Assembly (NCBI RefSeq): GCF_015206995.1
Contig: NZ_JADEXR010000002.1
Coordinates: 1-64,000, forward strand
Direction: 5' to 3'
Source: an aff. Roholtiella sp. LEGE 12411
GTDB taxonomy: Bacteria; Cyanobacteriota; Cyanobacteriia; Cyanobacteriales; Nostocaceae
Length of the DNA stretch: 64,000 nt
The stretch's first letter is position 1; the number at the start of each line of letters is the position of its first letter. The position numbers and the translations under genes were made by a program. This document shows, piece after piece, positions 25,398 through 34,764 of this stretch. The notes beneath the pieces are model-generated. The model was not told the DNA's origin. It saw only the letters and a program-made list of their open reading frames with translations, and ran no database searches.

Positions 25398-26687
25398 ATG
25401 TCAATGGTTAGTTTACCGGGATTAAAAGAATTAATTGAAAGTATAAGTCGCGAGCGTAATTTACCCCGTCTTGCAGTTCAATCAGCTATAAGAGAAGCAT
25501 TGCTCAAGGGCTACGAACGTTACCGTCGTGCCCAAAATTTAGAACGCAAACAGTTTGATGAAGATTATTTCGATAATTTTGAAGTAGAACTTGATATTGA
25601 AGGAGAAGGGTTTCGCGTTCTCTCCACTAAAACCATTGTCGAAGAGGTCAGCAACTCAGACCATCAGATTTCCCTAGACGAAGTTCAATTAGTAGCTCCC
25701 GAAGCGCAGTTAGGGGACTCCGTAGTATTGGATGTTACGCCAGATCAGGGAGAATTTGGTCGGATGGCAGCGATGCAGACAAAGCAGGTACTGGCGCAAA
25801 AACTACGGGATCAACAACGCCAGATGGTACAAGAAGAGTTCCAAGATTTAGAAGGAACTGTCCTGCAAGCAAGAGTTCTGCGATTTGAGAGACAATCGGT
25901 AATCCTAGCAGTTACCAGTGGTTTTGGTCAGCCAGAGGTAGAAGCCGAATTACCCAAGCGAGAACAACTGCCCAACGACAATTATCGGGCGAATGCCACA
26001 TTTAAAGTTTATCTCAAAAAAGTTTCTCAAGGTCAGCAACGGGGGCCGCAGTTGCTCGTGTCTCGCGCCGATGCTGGTTTGGTAGTTTATCTTTTCGCCA
26101 ACGAAGTGCCGGAAATTGAGGATGAAGTGGTGCGGATTGTCGCCGTAGCTAGAGAGGCAAATCCCCCCTCACGTTATGTAGGGCCCCGGACTAAAATAGC
26201 AGTAGACACTCTTGATCGCGATGTTGATCCAGTAGGTGCTTGTATTGGAGCACGGGGATCGCGAATTCAAGTGGTAGTCAACGAATTGCGCGGTGAGAAA
26301 ATAGACGTGATTCGCTGGTCTCCAGACCCAGCAACGTATATTGCCAACGCCTTGAGTCCAGCACGGGTAGATGAAGTGCGCCTCATGGATCCAGAAACTC
26401 GGCAAACTCACGTACTAGTAGCTGAAGATCAACTGAGCTTAGCTATTGGCAAAGAGGGACAAAATGTCCGTTTGGCTGCCCGCCTGACTGGTTGGAAAAT
26501 TGACATCAAAGACAAAGCTAAGTATGATTACGCGGCAGAAGATGCTAAGTTTGCAGCTGCACGAGCTAAATATCAACAAGAGGAACGAGACGAAGAAGAT
26601 GACATTGATTTTGAGGAGCTAGAAGATGAAAATCAAGAAGAACTAGAATTAGAGGATGATGGTTTTGACACTAACGATGAGGAATAA
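25398..26687 (+). CDS. nusA: Transcription termination/antitermination factor NusA
   Basis: This 429-residue protein binds RNA polymerase and controls pausing, termination and antitermination. It has an N-terminal polymerase-binding domain (SLPGLKELIESISRERNLPRLAVQSAIREALLKGYERYRR), an S1 domain (about 135-200) and two KH domains (ANPPSRYVGPRTKIAVDTLDRDVDPVGACIGARGSRIQVVVNEL and QLSLAIGKEGQNVRLAARLTGWKIDI). The tail is very acidic (EERDEEDDIDFEELEDENQEE), replacing the repeated C-terminal domains of E. coli NusA. AAGGAG at 25385-25390 fixes the ATG at 25398 rather than the TTG at 25392. Confidence 0.95.
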   Translation: MSMVSLPGLKELIESISRERNLPRLAVQSAIREALLKGYERYRRAQNLERKQFDEDYFDNFEVELDIEGEGFRVLSTKTIVEEVSNSDHQISLDEVQLVAPEAQLGDSVVLDVTPDQGEFGRMAAMQTKQVLAQKLRDQQRQMVQEEFQDLEGTVLQARVLRFERQSVILAVTSGFGQPEVEAELPKREQLPNDNYRANATFKVYLKKVSQGQQRGPQLLVSRADAGLVVYLFANEVPEIEDEVVRIVAVAREANPPSRYVGPRTKIAVDTLDRDVDPVGACIGARGSRIQVVVNELRGEKIDVIRWSPDPATYIANALSPARVDEVRLMDPETRQTHVLVAEDQLSLAIGKEGQNVRLAARLTGWKIDIKDKAKYDYAAEDAKFAAARAKYQQEERDEEDDIDFEELEDENQEELELEDDGFDTNDEE

Positions 26688-26834
26688 TTTATTAGCCTCT
26701 TGGAGTTCAAGTAATGTTGAATGCATTCCCAGTCTGAAAGATTACTTTTGGCAAGGTAACTTGGTATAAGTAGAAATTGGCAATAACAAACTTTTTTTAC
26801 AACCAAACTGCTGACATAAGGTAGCAGAGAACCG

Positions 26835-27104
26835 ATGAAACCAAATTATCGGCGCTGTACTAGTTGCCGCAAAGTAGGCTTGAAAGAAGAGTTTTGGCGG
26901 ATTGTCCGCGTCTTTCCATCGGGGAAGGTACAATTGGATATGGGCATGGGGCGTTCTGCCTATATTTGTCCACAACCGAGCTGCCTACAAGCTGCTCAAA
27001 AAAAAAATCGACTAGGGCGATCGCTACATGCATCAGTGCCAGAAGCACTGTATCAAACATTGTGGCAGCGTCTAGCCCAAAACAATACCCAAAATAAAAT
27101 TTAG
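26835..27104 (+). CDS. ylxR: YlxR-family (RnpM-like) RNA-binding protein
   Basis: This 89-residue basic protein of the YlxR/DUF448 family is found between nusA and infB in many bacteria. The start KPNYRRCTSCRKVGLKEEFWRIVRV carries the CxxC pair, and GRSAYICPQPSCLQAAQKKNRLGRSL gives the GR(S/G)AY motif and second Cys pair. Family members bind RNA and in Bacillus the relative modulates RNase P. It is cytoplasmic and co-directional with its neighbours. Confidence 0.92.
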   Translation: MKPNYRRCTSCRKVGLKEEFWRIVRVFPSGKVQLDMGMGRSAYICPQPSCLQAAQKKNRLGRSLHASVPEALYQTLWQRLAQNNTQNKI

Positions 27105-27537
27105 TTGGAACAACTTGGTGGTGGTAATCCAGAAGAGGAATTGTGCCGAAAGCCGAACTATTCGTGCTTTCATTACACCCTCTGCGTTTAGTAGGGTTAG
27201 TGCCAAAATAGTAAATGGGTGTAGTTAGCAACCAGCTCTCCAATAAAAGAGAGGAGCGAAGCAACACTCCCAACAAGATTTACTCAATTGTGTTGTGGAA
27301 GACTCAGAAACACCAAAACAAAAAACTACAAAATGGCAACCTGGTAGCGCTCAAGCGCAGTTTGGCGTCAACCATCTTTCCTAGTGGGGATGCCAGTATT
27401 AAACCGAAACATCTCTCTTTCCTGATTGGAGGCACCGACAAAATCTGAACGGCAACCAAAAAACAGTAATCAAAGGATGGAGATGTCGCAAACCAGGCAA
27501 CCATCCGCTAAAACTGTAAATTAAAGGGGAAGAGTGG
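27105..27537. other. 433-bp leader between ylxR and infB
   Basis: Several short open frames occur but none has coding character. Small inverted repeats are GCGC/GCGC with loop TCAA near 27350 and GGATGG/CCATCC enclosing the sequence just before infB (about 27476-27508). The infB start at 27538 is preceded by AAAGGGGAAGAG. The length suggests a regulatory leader for infB. Confidence 0.5.
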
Positions 27538-30500
27538 ATGAACAACGGCAAAGTTAGAATCTACGAATTATCAAAGGAATTGAATTTGGATAACAAAGAG
27601 CTATTAGCAATTTGCGATCAGCTCAACATTGCGGTCAAAAGCCATAGCAGCACAATTTCCGAATCGGAGGCAGAACGTATCCGTTTGGCTGCGGAAAAAC
27701 TTGCAGCTACCAATGGAACGACCAAAAAAGAATTAGGTATCACCAGTCATAAACCAAATTCGCCACAAAATGGCGGACATAACCGATCTGCTCCACCTCA
27801 CAAACAACAAATTTTGGAAATCCGTAAGCCCAAAATATTGAGAAATCCTACCTCCAACGCCCCAGAGGCGTCAGTCGCTACCAATACCCAAGCTGCCTTG
27901 TCTGAAGCTAATCCTCCTTCACCTCCACGGCCCTTCGCTACACCTGTCTCAATCATGCAGCCGACGGCACCAATTCGACCTGTACCCCGGAATCAGCCTG
28001 AAACCGCACAAAAACCTCCTGTCACTGATGCGGATCAAAAGCCTAATACAGATCAGGCACCGGAAAAAATAGCAGCGGAAAAACCGGAAAAAACAGTTCC
28101 ACCCAGACCCAAACCGGAAAAAACCCCAAAACCGCAATTGGTTGCCCCACCGTCAAGACCATTGACGGAAGAACCGCAGCCAGATGAGCCGCAATCTCAG
28201 GCAGACAAACCGGTACTCAAACGCGATCGCCCACGGCGTGTCGAAGAAGAGCGCGATCAAGTCAAGCCAAAAGTCGCTAAGCTGACAACTGACCAGATCC
28301 CACAAACTGCACCGCCAAGACAGGGTCGTCCCACTCCGCCGCCTGTCAAACCAGAGCATAGGGGTAATAGACCATCAGCACCAGCAACACTAGGAGAAGG
28401 GCAAAGACCCAGACCAGCACGTCCTGGTGAAGCTGTAGCAGCAATGCCAATAGCTACCCCACCAAGACAGATGTCAGGAGTAGCAGCGAAATCTGAAGGA
28501 TTGGGTGATGAGCCAGTTGCACCCGATCTCCTCGATTTGAAACGCCCAACTCCACCCCGTCCTACCAAAGGTGGGAAAAAGTGGGTGGAAGAGGAAATCA
28601 TTGACGAAGTTAAAGAGAAGGCAAAGGCTGGCGTCAAAGGTAAGCGGATCAAGCCGATACTTGATGATGAATTTGAAGAAGAAGATCTACTGGACGAAGA
28701 TGGTCTGGAAATACCAGCTACTGTCCAAGTCAGTCTTTCCATCGCCCGTCCTCCCAAACCCAAAGCTGCCCGGCCTGCACAGCCAATTGCCCCAGTGGCC
28801 GTTAGCATTCCAACCGCTAGGGGTAGTAGAAAATCTAGTTACAGCCGCGACCAAAACCGTCGCCAAGAAACCGAAGTCAAGCGTGAGCGTCCAGAAAAAG
28901 TGGTGGTGACAGGCCCACTGACTGTGCAAGAACTGGCTGACGTTATGGCCGTTGCCGATACAGAGATTGTAAAAATCCTGTTCCTCAAAGGCATGGCGGT
29001 GAGTATCACCCAAAATCTTGATATTCCTACAATTACTCTGGTAGGAAAAGAACTAGAAATAGAAGTTGAAACCGCTGAACCAGAAGCAGAAGCCCGGAAA
29101 GTCACAGAAATGGTCGGTGCGGAAGACTTGGATTATCTCCACCGCCGTCCACCAGTAGTGACAATTATGGGTCACGTTGACCACGGTAAAACAACTCTGC
29201 TCGACTCCATTCGCAAAACCAAAGTAGCTGCGGGCGAAGCAGGTGGCATTACCCAACACATCGGTGCATATCATGTAGATGTCGAACATGAAGGCAAAAT
29301 GCAGCAGGTTGTCTTCCTAGATACCCCCGGACACGAAGCCTTTACAGCTATGCGGGCGCGAGGAGCGCGGGTAACAGATATTGCCATTCTAGTAGTGGCT
29401 GCTGATGATGGCGTCCGTCCCCAAACTGTTGAAGCAGTTAGCCACGCTCAAGCTGCTGGAGTGCCGATTATTGTCGCAATCAACAAAATCGACAAAGAAG
29501 GGGCGCAGCCAGAGCGGGTGAAACAAGAACTCACTCAGTATGGTCTGACCGCAGAAGATTGGGGCGGTGAAACGATTATGGTTCCCGTGAGCGCTATCCG
29601 AGGTGAAAACCTAGATACGCTTTTAGAGATGATTCTGCTCGTAGCAGAAGTAGAAGAACTCAATGCGAACCCCGATCGCTCCGCTAAAGGAACAGTAATT
29701 GAAGCCCATCTGGATAAAGCTAAGGGAGCAGTTGCTACCCTCCTAATTCAGAATGGTACCCTACATGTGGGAGATATGCTGGTAGCCGGCTCCGCCTTTG
29801 GTAAGGTGCGGGCAATGGTTAATGACAGAGGCGCAAGAGTCGATATTGCCTCTCCCTCCTTTGCAGTCGAGGTATTAGGCTTAAGTGAAGTACCAGCGGC
29901 AGGCGATGAGTTTGAAGTCTTCGAGAACGAAAAAGAAGCTCGCTCACTCGCAGCCGACAGAGCCGACAAACAACGTCAATCACGCTTATTGCAAGGACGT
30001 GTTACCCTTACAACCCTGTCAGCTCAGGCACAAGAAGGCGAGTTGAAAGAACTCAACTTAATCTTGAAGGGAGACGTACAAGGTTCGGTGGAAGCCATTG
30101 TGGGAGCGCTCAAGCAAATCCCACAAAACGAAGTCCAAATTCGGATGCTGTTGGCTACTGCTGGGGAAATCACCGAGACAGATATCGACTTAGCAGCTGC
30201 CAGTAACGCTGTGATCATTGGCTTCAATACCACCTTTGCCAGTGGAGCAAGACAAGCCGCCGATGAGGCTGGTGTAGATGTCCGGGAATACAACATTATC
30301 TACAAACTCTTGGAAGACATCCAAGATGCCTTGGAAGGTCTTTTGGAACCAGAGTTGGTGGAAGAACCCTTGGGTCAAACCGAAGTACGTGCCGTCTTCC
30401 CAGTCGGTCGTGGTGCGGTTGCCGGTTGCTACGTTCAATCTGGCAAGCTGATTCGCAACTGCAAAGTGCGGGTGCGTCGTGGCAGTAAAGTGGTCTATGA

Positions 30501-30666
30501 AGGTGTTCTGGATTCCCTAAAACGGATGAAAGAGGACTCGCGTGAGGTCAACGCCGGTTATGAATGCGGTGTCGGCATTGATAAATTCAATGATTGGGTT
30601 GAAGGTGACATCATCGAAGCCTACCAGATGGTGACTAAGCGCCGCACTCTGACATTGACGAAATGA
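27538..30666 (+). CDS. infB: Translation initiation factor IF-2
   Basis: The 1042-residue GTPase brings initiator tRNA to the 30S subunit. The N-terminal IF2_N domain ([27 protein letters not shown]) is followed by about 350 residues of Pro, Lys, Arg and Glu-rich low-complexity linker. A second IF2_N domain precedes the GTPase: G1 GHVDHGKT at 545-552, G2 [11 protein letters not shown]3 DTPGHEAF, G4 NKID. Then come domains II, III and IV with the fMet-tRNA-binding C-terminus. The very long linker is typical of cyanobacterial IF-2. Long antisense frames in this gene are artefacts of biased composition. Confidence 0.97.
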   Translation: MNNGKVRIYELSKELNLDNKELLAICDQLNIAVKSHSSTISESEAERIRLAAEKLAATNGTTKKELGITSHKPNSPQNGGHNRSAPPHKQQILEIRKPKILRNPTSNAPEASVATNTQAALSEANPPSPPRPFATPVSIMQPTAPIRPVPRNQPETAQKPPVTDADQKPNTDQAPEKIAAEKPEKTVPPRPKPEKTPKPQLVAPPSRPLTEEPQPDEPQSQADKPVLKRDRPRRVEEERDQVKPKVAKLTTDQIPQTAPPRQGRPTPPPVKPEHRGNRPSAPATLGEGQRPRPARPGEAVAAMPIATPPRQMSGVAAKSEGLGDEPVAPDLLDLKRPTPPRPTKGGKKWVEEEIIDEVKEKAKAGVKGKRIKPILDDEFEEEDLLDEDGLEIPATVQVSLSIARPPKPKAARPAQPIAPVAVSIPTARGSRKSSYSRDQNRRQETEVKRERPEKVVVTGPLTVQELADVMAVADTEIVKILFLKGMAVSITQNLDIPTITLVGKELEIEVETAEPEAEARKVTEMVGAEDLDYLHRRPPVVTIMGHVDHGKTTLLDSIRKTKVAAGEAGGITQHIGAYHVDVEHEGKMQQVVFLDTPGHEAFTAMRARGARVTDIAILVVAADDGVRPQTVEAVSHAQAAGVPIIVAINKIDKEGAQPERVKQELTQYGLTAEDWGGETIMVPVSAIRGENLDTLLEMILLVAEVEELNANPDRSAKGTVIEAHLDKAKGAVATLLIQNGTLHVGDMLVAGSAFGKVRAMVNDRGARVDIASPSFAVEVLGLSEVPAAGDEFEVFENEKEARSLAADRADKQRQSRLLQGRVTLTTLSAQAQEGELKELNLILKGDVQGSVEAIVGALKQIPQNEVQIRMLLATAGEITETDIDLAAASNAVIIGFNTTFASGARQAADEAGVDVREYNIIYKLLEDIQDALEGLLEPELVEEPLGQTEVRAVFPVGRGAVAGCYVQSGKLIRNCKVRVRRGSKVVYEGVLDSLKRMKEDSREVNAGYECGVGIDKFNDWVEGDIIEAYQMVTKRRTLTLTK

Positions 30667-30667
30667 T

Positions 30668-30800
30668 CACAAAGGGAGAGTGGAAGAATGGGAGAGTGAG
30701 AAAGTGGAGGAGTGGAAGAGTAATTTTAAATTTTAAACTCTTGCCCCCCTATCTCCTTTTGCCTACTCTGCTTTTCTCCCTATCTTCTCCTCCTCTTGTC
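30668..30800. repeat. Dispersed G-rich/C-rich inverted sequence, copy 2
   Basis: GGGAGAGTGGAAG-type purine sequence, then GAGTAATTTTAAATTTTAAACTC, written in parts, then CCCCCCTATCTCC-type pyrimidine sequence. It matches the sequence at 20024-20110 in order and core. It lies between infB and the following membrane gene. Confidence 0.6.
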
Positions 30801-30802
30801 CT

Positions 30803-31414
30803 ATGCGCTCATTTCGCTCTGAACCTATCTTGTGGATTCACGTTGCCGGCTTGGCAACGTTGCCTATTTTTTTGCTCCTGTGCTTATTGTTCCTATCCGT
30901 CGGTAAGCCACTGTTACCAATGTGGATGGAGTTATTCCTAGTCGCAGCCATTGGTATTTTTCCTCTGCTGTGGATGCAGTTACGCCGTCCTTTTTACATA
31001 TTTGCGATTTTGGGAATAGCTCTAAAACCAGAAAATCTGACTGAGGGACAGCGAAAAATTCTCTGTTTAATTAATACAAAGTTAAATCGGCTGCTGTCCA
31101 TAGGGGCGGCAATATTATTAGTTTTGGTGCTTTGGCATCTTTATCAAATTGCCCCAATGGTAGCCAATGGAGCTAAATTTTTACCACAATGGCGCGGACT
31201 AGGGCTACTCCTTGCTGCTTTAGCTTTTTTGGCAAGCAATCTATTTTTACAAATTCCTGTGAGTGTAGCGCGAGTTTTAGTGACTAATGACACAGAATTT
31301 GCTGCTACAGAACCATTATCTTTAGAAAAGATTAAGCAGAATTTCACAATTTTAGGGGTGCGGGTTAATCGAATCTTGCCCCGGTTGAATCTGGAAGTTA
31401 AAACTGAGGAATGA
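30803..31414 (+). CDS. Low-complexity tail membrane protein
   Basis: The 203-residue integral membrane protein has about four hydrophobic helices (about 13-35, 38-58, 93-113, 131-150). It matches the group of cyanobacterial proteins described only as 'low-complexity tail membrane protein', for instance in MRSFRSEPILWIHVAGLATLPIFLLLCLL. Here the tail is short (LNLEVKTEE). Function is unknown. A small gene follows 6 bp after its stop, so the two are probably translated from one message. Confidence 0.8.
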   Translation: MRSFRSEPILWIHVAGLATLPIFLLLCLLFLSVGKPLLPMWMELFLVAAIGIFPLLWMQLRRPFYIFAILGIALKPENLTEGQRKILCLINTKLNRLLSIGAAILLVLVLWHLYQIAPMVANGAKFLPQWRGLGLLLAALAFLASNLFLQIPVSVARVLVTNDTEFAATEPLSLEKIKQNFTILGVRVNRILPRLNLEVKTEE

Positions 31415-31420
31415 GGAACT

Positions 31421-31618
31421 ATGGCTCAAATTCCAGCTTCTAGCGATCGCAAAATTTCTCCAGATACCGAAATTTGGTATGGTCTCAAATACGCGATCTC
31501 TGCAAGTTCAGGCTTTCAACGCTGGCAACTAGAACGTGATGCTCAATTACAGGGGCTTCGCCTTGAACAGCAGGTACAACGGTATTTAAGAGAAACTTTA
31601 GAGACTTTAGCTTACTAA
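31421..31618 (+). CDS. Small conserved hypothetical protein
   Basis: This is a 65-residue soluble protein (MAQIPASSDRKISPDTEIWYGLKYAISASSGFQRWQ...). It has an aromatic central part and a helical C-terminus (LEQQVQRYLRETLETLAY). No family is recognised. Support comes from its start 6 bp after the preceding stop, the ribosome-binding GAGGAA, and uninterrupted coding character. It carries a HIP1 octamer at codons 9-11. Confidence 0.7.
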   Translation: MAQIPASSDRKISPDTEIWYGLKYAISASSGFQRWQLERDAQLQGLRLEQQVQRYLRETLETLAY

Positions 31619-31698
31619 GAACCAAATAAAACCAATTCGCAATGGGCTAACGCCCCGCTCCGAAGATCGCAATTCGCTGCTTTTCGCAATTAATTCAG

Positions 31699-31722
31699 CC
31701 ACCCACAAGGGGTGGGGTTTTT
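31699..31722 (+). terminator. Intrinsic terminator
   Basis: CCACCC (31699-31704) and GGGTGG (31710-31715) pair around a 5-nt loop, followed by GG and five Ts. It probably ends the transcript of the small gene at 31421 and so the infB-side operon. Confidence 0.65.
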
Positions 31723-31724
31723 AC

Positions 31725-32038
31725 CTACCTTGAGAAACAAGGATTTTTTCGCCCACTAGGGGCGAGGTTTTGAACAACCGCTTTTTCGGATAAATCTTGT
31801 AGGCTTGTTTGCAAGCGGCGAAGTTGACGATAGGCACTCTCCAAGCGATCGCCATCAACTTCGACTTCCTCTGTGGGATTATTTTCAATAATTTCGATTA
31901 ACGACACCTGCCCATCTTGGCTTGCAGAAAGAACTAAAGGCGCACGTACAGCTTGTCGGTCTGCTCTACGAGACGGTGTATGAATAACTTGACGCTCGTT
32001 CGCCTTTGGTGTCGCCGCTTCTTGGGCGAGGACTCGCT
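31725..32038 (-). pseudogene. Orphan reading frame, probably a gene fragment
   Basis: A minus-strand frame stays open for about 104 codons between a stop near 32039 and the TAG at 31725-31727, with no ATG; the first GTG is at 31907. The translated part (ADRQAVRAPLVLSASQDGQV, then SLIEIIENNPTEEVEVDGDR) has the composition of a real protein ending in an amphipathic helix (LESAYRQLRRLQTSLQDLSEK). I cannot name it. The end (NLAPSGRKNPCFSR) comes from repeat sequence. It may be the 3' part of a decayed gene. Confidence 0.45.
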
Positions 32039-32039
32039 A

Positions 32040-32325
32040 CTCGTTTAATCCTTTTGGTATCAAGGTTAGAACGATTCACAGGTTAGTTGTAATCTGGCTA
32101 TTACGTCGCCTAATAGGCAGTAGACTGAGCGCGACTCCTCGTCTGAAAAATACCTCTAGTAAAATTTTCAGAAATCAACAGTATAAGTTCTGTGATGTAT
32201 CTAAGGAATTTAGCTGAATTAGTGCTAATCATCCGGTATAGTTTTGCATGGGTTTTACAGCTATATGGCTGCTATCTTAAACCTTGTTCAACGTACATTA
32301 ATTCAGCACATCACAGACTTTAAAA
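32040..32325. other. Gap upstream of the DUF1565/SLH gene
   Basis: Contains no gene I can support. Sequence such as GTCGCCTAATAGGCAG near 32105 and GCCGCTTCTTGGGCG near 32014 resembles small dispersed repeats. The promoter of the next gene must lie in its right part. Confidence 0.4.
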
Positions 32326-34011
32326 ATGAAATATCGGGGTTTTCACATTTCTTCAGCGAAAAATTTTCGCCTTCTTTCTAGCAATAACTTCAAATTTACA
32401 TTACGTGTGGTAGCCGGACTAACAGCTTTGTTAGCTGTTTCTAGTGGCTCAATGCTACTGTCTGGTAAAGTAAATGCTGGCGCTACTCACCAAGAAACTA
32501 TTGCCCCTACTCTCACAGCCCAAGTTCCTGCAACTGCAACGGTTATTTACGTTAACTCCGCAACTGGTGCAGATACTACTGGTGCTGGTGCAACGGCAGC
32601 AGCACCATACAAAACCATCACCTTCGCCCTTAGTCAAGCCCAACCAGGTACAATCATTCAACTAGCTGGGGGGAACTATAACCAGGAAAGTGGAGAAACT
32701 TTCCCACTCCTGCTTAAACCAGGGGTAACGCTACGAGGTGATGAATCGACCAAAGGTCAAGCAATATTGATTACAGGCGGAGGTTTCTACACTAGTCGCA
32801 CTTTTGCCAGACAAGATATTACAATCCTTGCTGAGCAAGATACTACTATCACAGGTGTAAGTGTTACCAACCCGAATCAGCGGGGTACTGGTGTGTGGGT
32901 GGAATCAACTAATCCCATTATCAAAAACAGTACTTTTACTAACAGTGTAAGAGAGGGTGTTTTTGTCACGGGTACAGGTAATCCCAAAATTGAAAATAAC
33001 CTCTTTGTACAAAACAAAGGCAACGGAGTTTCCGTGGCTAGATCTGCCCAAGGAGAGATTCGGAATAACGTATTTCAGGATACAGGTTTTGGTCTAGCGA
33101 TTGGTGGCACTTCCACACCCCTGATTGTGGAAAACCAAATCATCCAAAACCAAGACGGTCTTTTTATCTCGGAGTCAGCCAAGCCGGTACTACGTAAGAA
33201 TGTTATTCAAAACAACAAGCGAGATGGCGTCGTAGCGACGGTCAACGCTCTACCTGACCTCGGTACTAACGAAAGTCCTGGTAGCAATCTGATTCGGAAT
33301 AACACTCGTTATGACTTGAATAACGCCACCAAAACTAATCAGATTCTCGCTATTGGCAACGATATTGATCAAAAACGGATTTTGGGTTCAGTAGAATTTG
33401 TTGCCGCAACTGTCCCAGGTCAGCCTGTTGCCTTTAAAGATGTACCAGCAACTTATTGGGCAAAAGCCTACATCGAAGCCTTAGCCTCCAAAAATATTAT
33501 TGCTGGCTTTCCTGATGGCAGTTTTAAACCCAACGAACCTGTGACCCGCGCTCAATTCGCCACTATTATTACCAAAGCTTTAACACCACCAGCTAAACGC
33601 GCCAGCATTGAGTTTAAAGATGTAAAAAGCAATTTTTGGGCTTACGCCGCTATCAAATCTGCTTATCAGAGTCAATTTGTCTCTGGTTATCCCGATGGGA
33701 GTTTTAAACCACAACAGCAAATCCCTAGAGTGCAAGCATTAGTTTCTTTAGCCAATGGTTTGGGCTTAACTGCCAACAATCAGAATGTCCTTTCCTTTTA
33801 CACCGATGCTGCCCAGATTCCTAATTATGCGATCGCCCCGGTTGCTGCTGCAACTGCACGGCAATTAGTGATCAACTATCCCACAGCTAAGCAACTCAAT
33901 CCTAATCGTGAGGCGACCAGAGCAGAAGTTGCAGCTTTCGTTTACCAAGCACTCGTTAGCGCCGGACGTGCCCAACCAATTCCTTCATCCTATTTGGTAA
34001 CAGTTCAGTAA
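32326..34011 (+). CDS. Exported DUF1565 beta-helix protein with SLH domains
   Basis: This 561-residue protein has a long signal peptide (about 1-52, with ALLAVSSGSMLLSGKVNAGA) and a DUF1565/right-handed parallel beta-helix domain (about 73-360; YVNSATGADTTGAGATAAAPYKTITFALSQAQPGTIIQLAGGNY). Two full SLH repeats and a third weaker one follow (FKDVPATYWAKAYIEALASKNIIAGFPDGSFKPNEPVTRAQF and its relative). SLH domains anchor proteins to the peptidoglycan or its secondary polymer. It is thus probably a cell-surface or septal protein. Binding of polysaccharide by the beta helix is inferred from family fold. Confidence 0.9.
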   Translation: MKYRGFHISSAKNFRLLSSNNFKFTLRVVAGLTALLAVSSGSMLLSGKVNAGATHQETIAPTLTAQVPATATVIYVNSATGADTTGAGATAAAPYKTITFALSQAQPGTIIQLAGGNYNQESGETFPLLLKPGVTLRGDESTKGQAILITGGGFYTSRTFARQDITILAEQDTTITGVSVTNPNQRGTGVWVESTNPIIKNSTFTNSVREGVFVTGTGNPKIENNLFVQNKGNGVSVARSAQGEIRNNVFQDTGFGLAIGGTSTPLIVENQIIQNQDGLFISESAKPVLRKNVIQNNKRDGVVATVNALPDLGTNESPGSNLIRNNTRYDLNNATKTNQILAIGNDIDQKRILGSVEFVAATVPGQPVAFKDVPATYWAKAYIEALASKNIIAGFPDGSFKPNEPVTRAQFATIITKALTPPAKRASIEFKDVKSNFWAYAAIKSAYQSQFVSGYPDGSFKPQQQIPRVQALVSLANGLGLTANNQNVLSFYTDAAQIPNYAIAPVAAATARQLVINYPTAKQLNPNREATRAEVAAFVYQALVSAGRAQPIPSSYLVTVQ

Positions 34012-34027
34012 AGCCTTAGTTAGCAAA

Positions 34028-34071
34028 TTTAAAGCGCCAAGAATAACAACTTGTTAGTCTGGCGCTTTAAA
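34028..34071. terminator. Bidirectional terminator-like hairpin
   Basis: TTTAAAGCGCCA (34028-34039) and TGGCGCTTTAAA (34060-34071) form a perfect 12-bp stem with a 20-nt loop, 16 bp after the stop of the SLH gene. Confidence 0.7.
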
Positions 34072-34094
34072 CATTTTGAGTGTTTCTTAAATTT

Positions 34095-34177
34095 GGGGTC
34101 TTTAAATATAGCTGACCCTACTTGAATGTGATTAGGTTTATAGTCAGGGTCTTTATATTAGCTGACCCCGTTTGAAC
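34095..34177. repeat. Two tandem hairpin repeats (GGGTC...GACCC)
   Basis: Two copies of about 31 bp, at 34095-34126 and 34146-34177, read GGGTCTTTA(A)ATATAGCTGACCC followed by (T/C)(A/G)(C/T)TTGAA. Each can form a short GGGTC/GACCC hairpin. They are separated by 19 bp. Confidence 0.7.
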
Positions 34178-34365
34178 AATTTCCAGTTTCTCAGAAATTT
34201 TTGCCTTTTGAGATTTCCTAATATTTTTTTTATTTTTTCTCTGTTTAAGGTTTTCAATTTTATGAAAAGTTTAATAAACTGAAAAAATATAAATATAACG
34301 TGAAGAAAAAGTCTTCAAAAAAACTAACATTTAAAGTTTTCCACTCAGAAATTGGTACTCACCTT

Positions 34366-34635
34366 CTAAGGGCGTCTTTGCTGACGCTGCTCCCAGCGCC
34401 AGAGGAATCCCATCAAAGCAACTATTCCTATTTGGAGTGCCAAGTTCGGTAAAGCACTGTCAATATCCCGTCCGGCAAGCAGCCGGAAGAAAAAGGTGAA
34501 TGCGCCGACTAAACCAGAAGCGCCAAAAGCGACGTAGATAAATAGTCGCAATCCGCGATAAGGAGTTGCCATTTCTGCTTTGAGGCGGGCATATTGTTCA
34601 CGGTTCAAACGATTTTTGGGATTTGGTTCTACCAT
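34366..34635 (-). CDS. DUF3493 membrane protein (LPA3-like)
   Basis: The 89-residue protein has two membrane helices (about 30-48 and 60-78) and basic termini. The opening NRLNREQYARLKAEMATPYRGLRLFIYVAFGASGLVGAFTFF is typical of DUF3493. The plant relative is LPA3-like and takes part in photosystem II assembly, so a thylakoid role is likely but not proven here. The start (34635) is 33 bp from the divergent tRNA gene. Confidence 0.85.
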   Translation of the reverse strand: MVEPNPKNRLNREQYARLKAEMATPYRGLRLFIYVAFGASGLVGAFTFFFRLLAGRDIDSALPNLALQIGIVALMGFLWRWEQRQQRRP

Positions 34636-34668
34636 CAGGAAATCATGCTATACTTCTAGATTGTGTAC

Positions 34669-34740
34669 GCCGATGTGGCTCAGTGGTAGAGCAGCTGATT
34701 CGTAATCAGCAGGCCGTGGGTTCAAATCCCATCATCGGCT
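34669..34740 (+). tRNA. tRNA-Thr (CGU anticodon)
   Basis: The cloverleaf is complete: acceptor GCCGATG/CATCGGC (7 bp), D-arm GCTC/GAGC, anticodon stem GCTGA/TCAGC with loop TTCGTAA (anticodon CGT), T-arm GTGGG/CCCAT with loop TTCAAAT. The discriminator is T, and CCA is not encoded. It reads ACG codons. Confidence 0.95.
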
Positions 34741-34764
34741 TTGATAAACGTGCTGCTCAAGGTA

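Noticed and set aside
27215-27448. Open frames in the ylxR-infB gap
   Set aside because: Short, in several frames and on both strands, with no ribosome-binding site or family resemblance.
28257-28808. Long antisense frame in infB
   Set aside because: It mirrors the Pro/Lys-rich linker of IF-2; biased composition explains the lack of stops.
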